From Pelagophyceae sp. CCMP2097 (lineage: Eukaryota > Sar > Pelagophyceae), in contig MU657538.1 of assembly GCA_026770575.1 (NCBI GenBank), positions 16,373 to 28,637 of the forward strand: a stretch of 12,265 nt of DNA, in the 5' to 3' direction. Made by a program: the position numbers and the translations under genes. Below the pieces are notes generated by a model. That model searched no databases and was not told where the DNA came from. It worked only from the letters and a program-made list of their open reading frames with translations. Shown in pieces: positions 1-7,687 of this stretch. Each line of letters starts with the position of its first letter. The first letter of the stretch is position 1.

Positions 1-10
1 GGTAATAAAG

Positions 11-282
11 GCCGCAGACGACGGGTCCCCTCGGGTGCCCGTTGGAGTGTCCGCGGCGGTCGCAGCAGACGGGCCCCCTCGGGAGTCCGCCTGAGCGACT
101 TTGCAGCCTACGGGCGCCTTGACGGGGGCCGTGGCGGCCGGAGCTAAAGCGGGCGCCGCGGTAAAAAGGATATACTCCTCGGTTTCCACGGTAGCCGCGG
201 CGACCAAAGAAAAAGCAGGCGCCGCGGTGGTAACGGCCGCAGACGTCGGGCCCCCTCGGATGCCCACCGAAGTGACTGCGGC
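11..282 (+). repeat. Degenerate 48-bp coding repeat (three copies)
   Basis: Copies lie at 11-58, 59-106 and 235-282; the first two are directly adjacent. Each carries a CAGACGnCGGGCCCCCTCGG-like core. In frame 2 each encodes a 16-residue unit of the form A-A-D-x-G-P-P-R-x-P-x-x-V-x-A-A. The second copy has a TGA (92-94) where the third has GAA. A looser fourth relative around 313-350 keeps the GGGCCCTCGGGCGCC core. The repeats suggest a low-complexity, structurally disordered protein segment. Confidence 0.55.
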
Positions 283-832
283 GCCCTCGAGGAGCGCGGC
301 GAGGGACGTCGCGATGGCCGGGGGGCCCTCGGGCGCCACGGCGGCCGGGGCTTCCACAGGCGCCCCGACGGCCGAGGAACCCGCAGGGTCCTCGGAATCA
401 GTTGCCGAACCCGACGCCCCTAAACGGTGAGACGGGGATGACACGAGCAGCGAGCGCAGCGGCGGCAACGCCTTCAGTTTGGACTTCGTTGCCGGAGACG
501 GTAGCTTCTTTGCCGACGACGATAACGCCGAACCCAGGCCGCGCGACCGCGTCGCGGGGCCGCTCATTTGCAGCAGCCCTACGGGGGGGGGTCAAATGTA
601 CTTTAGGAAATACACATCACTATACCGCCCGCGTGCCCTCGGGTGCGCGGGTCGGCTTGATCCTCCAACAGCAAGAGATGCTGTTGTCGAGGTTCAGGAG
701 AAGAAGAACGTTGCGTCCTCGTCAACGCACTTGCCCATTGGATTTGATGGGAAAGTCAGTTCCCCTTTGGGGAGTTGGGAAGTTTTTTTGAAAAAAGGAG
801 GATGGAATCAAGTCGCCACGGGGCAGTCTTGA
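95..832 (+). CDS. Ala/Gly/Pro-rich hypothetical protein, 3' part, one probable intron
   Basis: I do not recognise this protein. Frame 2 is open across almost all of 2-832, broken only by TGA at 92-94 and TGA at 428-430, and ends at TGA 830-832. The second TGA sits inside a credible 51-bp intron: donor ACG|GTGAGA at 427 and acceptor CGCCTTCAG| at 477. Splicing keeps the frame and joins DAPKR to LDFVAGDGS. The first part is Ala/Gly/Pro/Thr-rich. After the intron the composition changes to mixed residues with an acidic ADDDNAEP stretch, and the end is basic (FLKKGGWNQ). The TGA at 92-94 is unexplained: it may be a nonsense mutation, or the exon may start after the acceptor-like ACTTTGCAG ending at 106. 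The true start lies upstream of the window or is absent. It could also be a chance frame in GC-rich DNA, so confidence is low. Confidence 0.3.
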
Positions 833-837
833 AAGTT

Positions 838-1385
838 AGCTACTTTCAAGCAGCTTTCAAGCTTTTAAAGCGCGGAAATGCTTTATAGCGCGGGAAGAGT
901 TCGTTGGATGAGCGTTGAGCGAACGTTAGATGAGCGTTAACCCGGCGCGGGCGCGCGGCGCGGGCGCGCCGCGGGCGCGCCGCGCGGGTGCGCCGCGCGG
1001 AGGGGGCGCGGCGCGGCCTCTGGCGGGCGGGGCGGCGCCGATTGTGCCCGCGCCTCCGTCGAGGCGCGGGCCGGTCGCGGAGCCGACGTGCCCAGTCCCG
1101 CGCGCCATCTCACCTGGGTGGCCGAAGGAAGGCGCCCTTGACGCCGCTTCGCGCTCACGTTGAAGCGACAAAAGATATGTTGAAAAAGTAGCTTGAAAAG
1201 TAGCTTGAAAAAAGTGAACTTGTCTAATTCCATCATCGAGTCTGAAGGATCTGAGCGCGCTGGGCGCATCGGCGTCAGCAGGAGATGCGCATAGTACAGT
1301 CGGCTTGGTTCTTGCTTGTTAAAGCGTTTTAGGCGACGTTATGCAAAGTGCGAGGTCAGCTTGAAAGTAGCTTGAAAAAAGTGAA
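838..1385. repeat. AGCTTGAAA-type dispersed and inverted repeats
   Basis: An 18-bp direct repeat, TAGCTTGAAAAAAGTGAA, is identical at 1201-1218 and 1368-1385. Each copy is preceded by a shorter GCTTGAAAG or GCTTGAAAAG unit (1191-1200 and about 1359-1367). At about 841-862 the related sequence runs the other way (CTTTCAAGCAGCTTTCAAGC). The inverted placement could mark the ends of an old transposable element enclosing the CpG-rich block, but the arms match only loosely and no target duplication is visible. Confidence 0.5.
943..1030. repeat. CpG-rich low-complexity block
   Basis: Almost pure G/C built from GCGCGGGCGCGCC-like words, with many overlapping GCGCGC and GGCGCGCC palindromes. ORFs on both strands through it are composition artefacts (Arg/Ala/Pro/Gly only). 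It could form strong secondary structure or be a methylation target. Confidence 0.6.
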
Positions 1386-1618
1386 GCTGCCTATTAAGGA
1401 GCCCATAACCAATGAAGCCTCTATGCTTTTTATCCTTGTTTCCTTGTTTTTTCTTTTCAACTTCTTTTGATAGGGAAAAAGGTTGCGAAGGGGGAAAAGT
1501 TTTGCGGTGTAATTTAAGTCCGTTGGAAGTCCGTAAGGCCGCAGACCGCAATCCTTATACCGCAAAAAAATCCGCATAATCGGGCTCTATGTCCCTTTAA
1601 GGGATGAGGCATTCCAAG

Positions 1619-1772
1619 GGAAATCGGAAGTTAAGTCACTTTAACGGCTTTATTCCCCCTTTAACGCACGCGGGTTTTCCGCCAAGTCATCTCAAGTCTC
1701 GAAATTTCACCGAGTCATTATAAGGAAAAGGCCTTAAAGTGACTCCTTAAAGGGACTTAACTTCTGATTTCC
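1619..1772. mobile_element. 154-bp inverted-repeat element (MITE-like)
   Basis: The ends 1619-1644 and 1747-1772 are inverted copies of each other: 26 bp with two mismatches, beginning GGAAATC and ending CTTTAA. Inside, GTCACTTTAA of the left arm also pairs with TTAAAGTGAC near 1733-1743, so alternative folds exist. No obvious target-site duplication flanks it. It lies about 90 bp upstream of the start codon of the GT41 gene, so it may sit within that gene's promoter or 5' leader. It could also be a regulatory hairpin; size and layout favour a small non-autonomous transposon. Confidence 0.6.
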
Positions 1773-1862
1773 GGTGGGACGGCATGCCCGACGCAAGATG
1801 GATTTGATTCGGACGGCGTTGACTCGGAAAGTCCGAGGACCGTTCTCGGAGTGCGCGCACCG

Positions 1863-4650
1863 ATGGTCGGCCTCCGCGGCCTCTTCTTCGCGTGCCTGTC
1901 CTGCGCCGCGGGCGAGGCGCAAGAGCACGAGGTCTACAGTGAAGCCTATGCCCTTGGCATCGTCTGCGCCCGCAAGGCAGACCTCGCCTGCGCCCGAACC
2001 AGCTTCCTGAAGAGCGTCCGCGGCGCGCAGTCGGGCGCCGAGGCGGCGCGCGCGAACCACGCGCTCGCCACGTGCGTGGATTACGCGCGCCTCTTTCTCG
2101 GCGGCTCACGCGGCGCGCGGCGCCGCGGCACGTCGCCTCGCGCAGGCTCGCATTGATACGCGGCGACGCGGCGGCGAGCGTCTCCTACCGCGCGGCGGCC
2201 AAGGTGCGCGTCTTGAGGGCGGCGGGTCCAAGGCCGGCGGGTCCAGGTCGTGAGACGAGCGGGTCTCGAGAGAGCTCCCACGACGCCGGCGGAGCGACGT
2301 CAAAGGCGTTCTAGGCGTCTGATTCTTCTGCGGTGCCGCCGCTGGCGGAGCTGCAGATGCACGGGGATTCGTGCTCGGGGCTTGGGGATGTTTATTGGAT
2401 GTGTGCGTTCGCGATTCGCCGACTCCACGAAGAACCCAACCCCAACACTCTCTCCGCTCTTAGAACGACAGTCGAGGCGCACACGGCGCTGGGCATTCTG
2501 CTGGCCGACTCTGGGGCGTTTTTAGAGGCGGAGGCCAACTTTGAAGCTGCTTATGTCCTGGAACCTTCTGCTGAGCTGCAATTCAGACGGGCTTTGAGTG
2601 TCCCTGCCGTCCTCGCAGCAAATGCCGCCGCGGTGGAAGCGCCTTTAGCGATTCGAAGGCGTGTTCGGGAGCTCGTCGCGGCGAATGTGTCGATATCGAA
2701 ATTAGACCAGCTTTCGATGCCGGGAACGTTTTACATCGTCTACCTCGGAGGGGCAGATGCCCAGCTCATGACCGACATCCAAAACGCGTACTACAACGCG
2801 TACCCGGCGCTGCGCCAAAATAAGGCCGAGGTCGACAAAGTGCGGGGGGGAATGGCTTACGCGACGCGTGTCGTGGAAGAGCAGGGAGTATCATCCTCGA
2901 CGGGATTCTCAAACGGTTTGACGAGAAACGGTTTGACGAGGTTAAAAGTAGGCTTCGTGTCTTCATATTTCCATCGCCACTCCGTCTGCAAGCTCCTCTG
3001 CGGCGTCATCCGCCACCTCGCGGAAAAGGAGGACATGGACGTTATCATTTTTTCCGCGTCGAAAGAAGAGGATGATTTCACACTTTATGCGTCAACCAAT
3101 TCTACAACAATCCGCTTACAACGAGGCACGATCATCGCGAACCGCGCTTTGGCCGCGGGTTTGGACATTTTGGTCTTTGCAGACCTGGGGATGGAAACGG
3201 CAGTCTTTTCCTGGGCTTGCGCGCGCTTAGCTCCAGTCCAAATTCTTTTCTGGGGCCATCCGCATACCTCCGGCCTTGGAAATACCATCGACTATTTCGT
3301 CTCCAACGACGACTTTGAACCCAGGCTTCCATCTCTGATGCCTGAGACGTACGCGGAACAAGTGGTCCGCTTTGACTCGTTATCCTTTTACTTCAGACAT
3401 CCAAAAGAAGCCGGCTACGCCTTTATCCCTCGCGATTCAGACAAGACTGCTTTGAAGAACAAGCTCAAACTCCAAGCCTTCGACGTCCTCTTCCTCGTAC
3501 CGCAGACTCTGCCAAAGTGAGTCTGGGTGAGGGTGAGGGCGAGCCCGCGAGAATTGAACCGCGAAAACCGGGTGATAGGTTCCACCCTTCCTTCGACGCC
3601 GTCCTCATCGACCTCGTCGTCAGATCCAACGCGGAGCAGTCCAAAGCGGCCGTCGTGATCACGTACGACGAGACCAAGGTGCGTCTTTTGGGGCAACGTT
3701 TGGAATGAATATCCGCTGTATCCATTGGAAGAGACGAATGAATATCCGCTGTATCCATTGGAAGAGACTTCGTTTGTATCCGACGTGCGGCCCCCGAGGC
3801 ACGCTCCTTTGCAGGCGCTGTGGCTGCACGTGCTGCAGCGGCGGCTCTTCGCCAAGCTCGCTCTTCGCGGCGCGGCGCATTTGACGCATCGCTTCATTTT
3901 TGTCCCACAATTGAAAGGTCAGGCATTGAAGAGATGGAAAAGTAGCATCGAAACGCTCCGCCAGGCCCCGACTTCTTCACGCTCAACGCCATCGCGACGC
4001 TCCTCCTCGACCCGTTTCCCTTTGGAGGTAGGTGCCTTTCCGTTGGATGCGCACCGTTGATTCGCACCGTCGCGTGGCAAAATACTGTGATTGCCACCGC
4101 GAAGACGCTTCTTAGGTGGCGTCACGACGCTCGAAGCCTTTTCAGTCTGCAAGGCGGTCATTACCGCGCCGGCGCTGCAGTCCGTGCCACGACTCACTTT
4201 CGGTGCGGACTCACCTTCGGTGCGCATTCGGTCCAAAAGCACCCATGCCGCCGCCTCCCGCTTCGCTCCGCTCCGCCACCTCCCGCTCCTCACGCCCCGC
4301 CGCAGGCATGTACGCGCACATGGGCCTGGAGCAAGAGGCTGTCGTCGCGGCGGACGGGGAGGCGTACGTTCGGCAGGCTCTCGAGCTCTCGCGCGACGCT
4401 GAGGCGCTCCGAGCCATCGAGACGAGAATCTGCGCCGCCCACGGAAACGCCAAGACGAGCGTTTTTTCTTCAAATGCCGCTGTCGAGGAGTGGGCCGTGC
4501 GTCGCGGCCTTGTGCAAAAGGACTCTCTGGCTCGACGGCTGCCTTTTCTGTGGCTTTGTAGGCTTTTTCTTGACCGCGGGAGCTGCGTAGGCATTTCTGC
4601 ACCGCGCCTCCAGACAACTCCGCGCAACGTCGACGCCGTCGGGACCATAA
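1863..4650 (+). CDS. TPR-containing GT41 (O-GlcNAc transferase-like) glycosyltransferase, nine exons
   Basis: My splice model has exons 1863-2071, 2146-2203, 2357-3516, 3579-3678, 3815-3917, 3965-4027, 4116-4202, 4306-4496 and 4591-4650. All introns are GT-AG and the sum is 2031 nt, giving 676 residues with consistent phases. Residues 1-19 look like a signal peptide. Helical TPR-type repeats cover about 25-160 (ANHALATLALIRGD; AHTALGILLADSGAFLEAEANFEAAYVLEP). The catalytic half begins at LKVGFVSSYFHRHS (285 on), then FWGHPHTSG (387-395), K476-FHPSFD, and LDPFPFGGGVTTLEAF (558-573), ending in MYAHMGLE and EEWAAFLHRA. GT41 enzymes transfer GlcNAc or another sugar from a nucleotide sugar to Ser/Thr. 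By alignment, K476 matches the UDP-contacting Lys of human OGT and VTT replaces its HTT. Donor sugar and substrate are unknown. The third exon might start at 2351 instead. SPINDLY-like activity is an alternative. Confidence 0.88.
2911..2940 (+). repeat. 15-bp perfect tandem duplication inside exon 3
   Basis: AAACGGTTTGACGAG occurs twice in a row (2911-2925, 2926-2940). In frame it adds five residues, making NGLTR-NGLTR just before the first catalytic strand. Because the length is a multiple of three it does not break the GT41 gene. Confidence 0.9.
3703..3768 (+). repeat. 33-bp perfect tandem duplication inside intron 4
   Basis: Two identical 33-bp units lie at 3703-3735 and 3736-3768, within the intron I place at 3679-3814. 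The duplication stretches this intron to 136 bp. In the frame used by the next exon the units are open and would read as two NEYPLYPLEET peptides, so a different acceptor choice is formally possible. The strong acceptor CTCCTTTGCAG at 3814 and the GT41 alignment favour an intron. Confidence 0.85.
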
Positions 4651-5288
4651 TACGAAAAGGCAATGTCAACGACGTGGTCCCTGAGGAGACGTCTCAACCT
4701 GCAGACGTGGGCCGGGGGCTCGAGGAGAAGATTGAGGAAGAGCGAGCTCGGAGAAGACATCGGCCGAGCCCTTTGCGACGCTGCGAGAACGACTCCGCGG
4801 GAGTCGCGAGCACGCGCGTCCGCAGGGCCCTTCAGAGCCAAAGCGTCACGGGAGCCCGGGCGAGCGGGCGCCTCCGACGGCGGCGCCCTCTGTCGACGAC
4901 GCGGCCATGAACGCCGGTCCTCTGTCGAGGCATCGGACCTCGCAGGCACCGGCGACGTGGCACCGCGGTGCGGAGGACGGCGGCGGCTCCGAGTCGGCGG
5001 AACCTTGCTCAGATCAGTCGAACCCTGCTCCGCCGCGGCGCACCCCGGTCTCGCGCGAGGAGCTCGTCCGTGATAGGCTCGACCTCGGTCGCGGTGGGTG
5101 GCCCCTCGACCTGCGCGGGGGAAGTTGTGTGCTGCAGGATGCCGCCGCGGAGGAGCTGGTCCAGCGCGGTCGTGCGGGCACGGCTCGCCGGGCTTGCCGA
5201 AGTCGCAGGGTTCCTCCGTCGAATGCCGGGTCGCACGGCCGTCGGCTTGGAGTACGAATCACCGGGACGAGCCAGAGACCGCGTGCAT
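4651..5288. other. GC-rich interval without a confident gene
   Basis: Many overlapping ORFs exist on both strands, as expected for this composition, and I recognise no domain in any of them. A plus-strand frame from 4663 to 5073 and a minus-strand frame from 4949 down to 4470 are Arg/Ala/Pro-rich with no family signature. The 5' part should include the 3' UTR of the GT41 gene and the rest the spacer to the convergent HA pseudogene. Confidence 0.45.
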
Positions 5289-5890
5289 TCACGGATCTGT
5301 TCCCAGCGCGCGCCGCTCGACGCGCCATGCGAACCCGACCGCCTCCAGCCGCTCGACGCGCTCCGGGCTCAGCTCGCCCGCCTTGTACGATGTCCGTTGC
5401 TTGTTGACCCACCACCCCAGCTTGGTGCCGTCGGCTGTTGCGAAAGTTTGCGGCACGGCGCAGTCACCGTGCGCTTTGCGATAAGCTTGCAGCAGCTCAA
5501 AGTGCGCGTCCCACCCGTCAGCTTGCGCGTCCCACACGAACGCGACGGCCTCCAGCCGCTGCGCGCGCTCCGGGCTCAGCTCGCCCGCCTTGTACGCTCG
5601 CCGTTGCGTGTGGAGTCCCAAGCTTCTGCGAGCACGTCCGAGACGAACGCGACCGCCTCCAGCCGCTCGAGGCGCTCCGGGGTCAGCCCGCCCGCTTTAA
5701 ACGCTGCCCGTTGCCTATGGATCTACAACCCCAGCTTGGCGTCGTCGGCAGCAGCGAAACGTTTCGGCACGGCGCTGTCGCCGTGCGCCGCCTGGTACGC
5801 CTGGAGCTGGAGGTACCGCGCGTCCCAGCTCGAGAGTTCCAGCTACGTCGAGAGGCGCGCGGCCGGCCGCACCGCCACCGCCGCGGGCGC
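5289..5890 (-). pseudogene. Decayed helicase-associated (HA) domain array
   Basis: Read on the minus strand, three HA-domain units (Pfam PF03457 type) are visible. The last (about 5575-5300) is complete and in one frame: WDAHFELLQAYRKAHGD, then VPQTFATADGTKLGWWVNKQR, then YKAGELSPERVERLEA-GFAW. The first (about 5860-5645) keeps WDARYLQLQAYQAAHGD and GGLTPERLERLEAVAF, but a TAG at 5723-5725 replaces the expected Trp of LG-W, and a frameshift at about 5840 separates it from the upstream frame. The middle unit survives only as its second half: a deletion joins LEAVAFVSD to KLG-LHTQRRAYKAGELSPE, with a frameshift at about 5618. HA domains bind nucleic acid beside SNF2-like helicases or occur as free arrays in algae. 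No helicase motifs are present here. A minus-strand frame starting at ATG 6138-6140 may be its former N-terminus. Confidence 0.75.
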
Positions 5891-6140
5891 TGAGCATGCG
5901 CCGCGCTTGAAGTGGCGCGTCGTGCAGGGGTGCCGCGTTGCGCGATGGGCGCCGCGGGCCACACCGCGGGGCTAGCCGACGGGCCGCGCCTCCGCGAGGT
6001 TCAAAAGCCGGCCGCGGCAGGCGGTGCGCCGGTCCGCCGCGCGCCCGGTCGTGGGCGGGCTGCCGGCCCGGACGTCGCTCCTCGGCCCCTCGGTAGACCC
6101 GCTTTTGGAGCGCAGCGAGCCAATAATCGCTAAAAACCAT

Positions 6141-6237
6141 CTCTGGTTCGCGGCCTGTGCACGTGAGCCCTCTTACCGGACTTGAGTCCGGTTAACGGAT
6201 CAAACTCCGTTTTCGCCGTCAAACCTCGAACCGAGAG
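6141..6237. other. Candidate structured RNA or cruciform segment
   Basis: Two hairpins of exactly 18 nt stand side by side: ACCGGACTTGAGTCCGGT at 6175-6192 and AACGGATCAAACTCCGTT at 6194-6211. Around them, CTCTGGTTCG (6141-6150) pairs with CGAACCGAGAG (6227-6237) through ten base pairs and one bulged G. The result is a closed multi-branch shape about 97 nt long. A local hairpin CTCG-AAC-CGAG (6225-6235) competes with the closing helix. It does not fit a tRNA: no A box or 3' acceptor pairing is visible. Strand and function are unknown; it may equally be a DNA-level feature. Confidence 0.45.
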
Positions 6238-6912
6238 GCGCCGCCCCGCCGTGCACCGACGTACCCTGGGGTCAGGAGTGTCGCGACGGACGCGCCACGA
6301 CGTCTACACCCCGGAATAACAAGCCTCCTTTCCCCTGGAGGCGCACGGGTTGTGGCCGATGTGCCCGAAAATGGTCTCGCCTGAAGTGCTGCCCAGCCAC
6401 GATGCGGTCAGACTGATCCGATAAGAAGCCGGTTCCACGGCCGGGAGGTACCACGCGTGCGTGCGCAGCCGCCAGACCTCGCCTGGCGGCTCGGGGAAAA
6501 CCGTCGGGCCTAGGTCCCGGCAGCCCCCACTTTGTGCGATCGTTTTGGCGAAAGCTGGCTCGCTACGCTCGATAACTGCGCCTCAGGAGGTTTATAACAA
6601 ACCTAAGGTACTGCATGCATGCCCCAATGTCAAACTTTCAAAATTTAAAACGAGATTCCGTTGAACTTTGGGCGCGAGTATCTCAGCGCGGGCCCCGTCC
6701 GCGGAGCTAAAAAAGACGGAGCTTGAAAGCTTGCGTCGAGGCGCGTCGATCGTACCAAACAGATCCCCCGAAAGCCCTAATCGCATTTGCCAAAAGCGGG
6801 CCTACCCTCGGCGGCGCTGCCCCATGGCGACTTGATCAAGTATTTTCAAGAAAAAGTCTGTGGGTCCCTTTATTCTAGAATAGAGTAAAGGTCAATGTAA
6901 GAACCTGGTAAT
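6238..6912. other. No gene recognised
   Basis: Only short ORFs of up to about 67 codons are present, with no recognisable domain. The first half is GC-rich with small imperfect hairpins; composition becomes more balanced and then AT-rich towards the transposon nest. Confidence 0.5.
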
Positions 6913-6971
6913 TTAAGAACCGACGAAAAAATCGACAAAAGACGTTCAATATCTCAATAAGGCATTTATAA

Positions 6972-7014
6972 GTGACGAGCCACAATGAAATGAGCACACC
7001 CCAGGTCACGAGAT
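6972..7014 (+). repeat. Left terminal inverted repeat (43 bp)
   Basis: Inverted partner of 7645-7687 with a single mismatch (G at 7010 against T at 7649). Similarity stops abruptly at both inner ends. Confidence 0.92.
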
Positions 7015-7021
7015 GTGGTGA

Positions 7022-7634
7022 GAGCGAGCGAGCGACTTCGGCCGAGTCGCTCTCGAAGGCCCGGCGCGAGCGAGCGACTTGCGGTAATACGGGTTTTTGG
7101 GAAAACCCGGAGCGGAGCGAGCGAGCGACTTTTGATGTCGGAAATACTGTGTAGACACCTCGTGATGTACCCTCGATTCGGACTCTTCCGAGACAAATCG
7201 GGGGTGTTTCATCCGGCTCAAGATAATATAGGTCCTTGCTCAAGGTTAAATTCCGTCATTTCCGACGACATTTGGCGAGACACAGCACATCGATATCGTG
7301 CAAGAGACCGACCTCCCGATGACACAGGAAATGCACATTTGTAGATCTTGCCGAAGAGATTCTACGGTGCTTTCCCTAACGGGAGGTACTAGCGTCCGAA
7401 TTTCATCAAGATCCACCCGCCACGACGAACAGGACACGCGCCTCTGCACGCTCCGAAGCTACCAATCAAACGAGCGAGGCGGGAGCGAGCGAGCGACTTT
7501 GATGGACCAAAACCGATCGCTCTATACCAAGAGCGAGCGAGCGACGGCAGAGACAAAACCGCTTAGGTGGCGCCTCTGCGAGCGAGCGACCGAGCCACTG
7601 TCGCAGTAGGCCTCACGGAGCGACCGAGCGACTT
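7022..7634 (+). repeat. Seven GAGCGAGCGAGCGACTT-type motifs
   Basis: Full or near-full copies lie at 7022-7038, 7066-7080, 7115-7131, 7483-7499, 7531-7545 (ACTT lost), 7578-7590 (ACTT lost) and 7618-7634 (one GAGC changed to GACC). Each is a short GAGC run capped by GACTT. Copies cluster near both ends of the element, with a motif-free centre (7132-7482). Five are identical over 15 bp or more. In one frame they read S-E-R-A-T, which creates repetitive spurious ORFs. Confidence 0.9.
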
Positions 7635-7644
7635 CACGGGCATG

Positions 7645-7687
7645 ATCTTGTGACCTGGGGTGTGCTCATTTCATTGTGGCTCGTCAC
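7645..7687 (-). repeat. Right terminal inverted repeat (43 bp)
   Basis: Inverted partner of 6972-7014, followed directly by the TAA duplication at 7688-7690. Confidence 0.92.

Larger units (their letters stand above)
833..1618. other. Non-coding stretch with short dispersed repeats
   Basis: No credible gene was found. It holds a CpG-rich low-complexity block (about 943-1030), copies of an AGCTTGAAA-type repeat on both strands, and an AT-richer tract from 1390 to 1600. Short minus-strand ORFs here share a residue run (FTFFKLL) only because they overlap the repeat at 1201-1218 and 1368-1385. A small palindrome GTCCCTTTAAGGGAT at about 1590 shares its core with the inverted repeat that follows. 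Confidence 0.5.
6972..7687. mobile_element. 716-bp non-autonomous DNA transposon (PIF/Harbinger-like MITE)
   Basis: Terminal inverted repeats of 43 bp (6972-7014 and 7645-7687) match with one mismatch; they start GTGACGAGCCACAATG and end in the CAGGTCAC region. TAA lies immediately outside both ends (6969-6971 and 7688-7690), a 3-bp target duplication as expected for PIF/Harbinger elements, which favour TWA sites. No transposase frame exists inside; the interior is built around a repeated GAGC motif. The terminal bases GTGACG are not the usual Harbinger start, so the superfamily call rests mainly on target-site length. The near-identical ends suggest a fairly recent insertion. Confidence 0.88.

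Noticed and set aside
3415..3897. 160-codon minus-strand ORF
   Set aside because: It is antisense to GT41 exons and carries no domain signature.
4497..4910. Continuation of the GT41 reading frame past EEWA to 4910
   Set aside because: The unspliced tail is Arg/Ser low-complexity, while splicing 4497-4590 gives a C-terminus (AFLHRASRQLR) like the family and a prompt TAA.
4968..5975. 335-codon plus-strand ORF
   Set aside because: It lies antisense to the HA-domain units; its repeated LQPLRALRAQLARL peptides are the mirror of the HA motif on the minus strand.
6220..6240. Minus-strand GGTTCGAGG resembling a tRNA B box
   Set aside because: No A box, no acceptor stem and no cloverleaf of tRNA size could be built around it.
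6972..7609. Short ORFs rich in SERAT or SLAR peptides
   Set aside because: They are translations of the GAGC motif array in a non-coding transposon and appear in several frames.
7022..7634. CRISPR-like spaced repeats
   Set aside because: Spacing is irregular (about 30 to 350 bp), the motif is a simple GAGC run, and the setting is eukaryotic.
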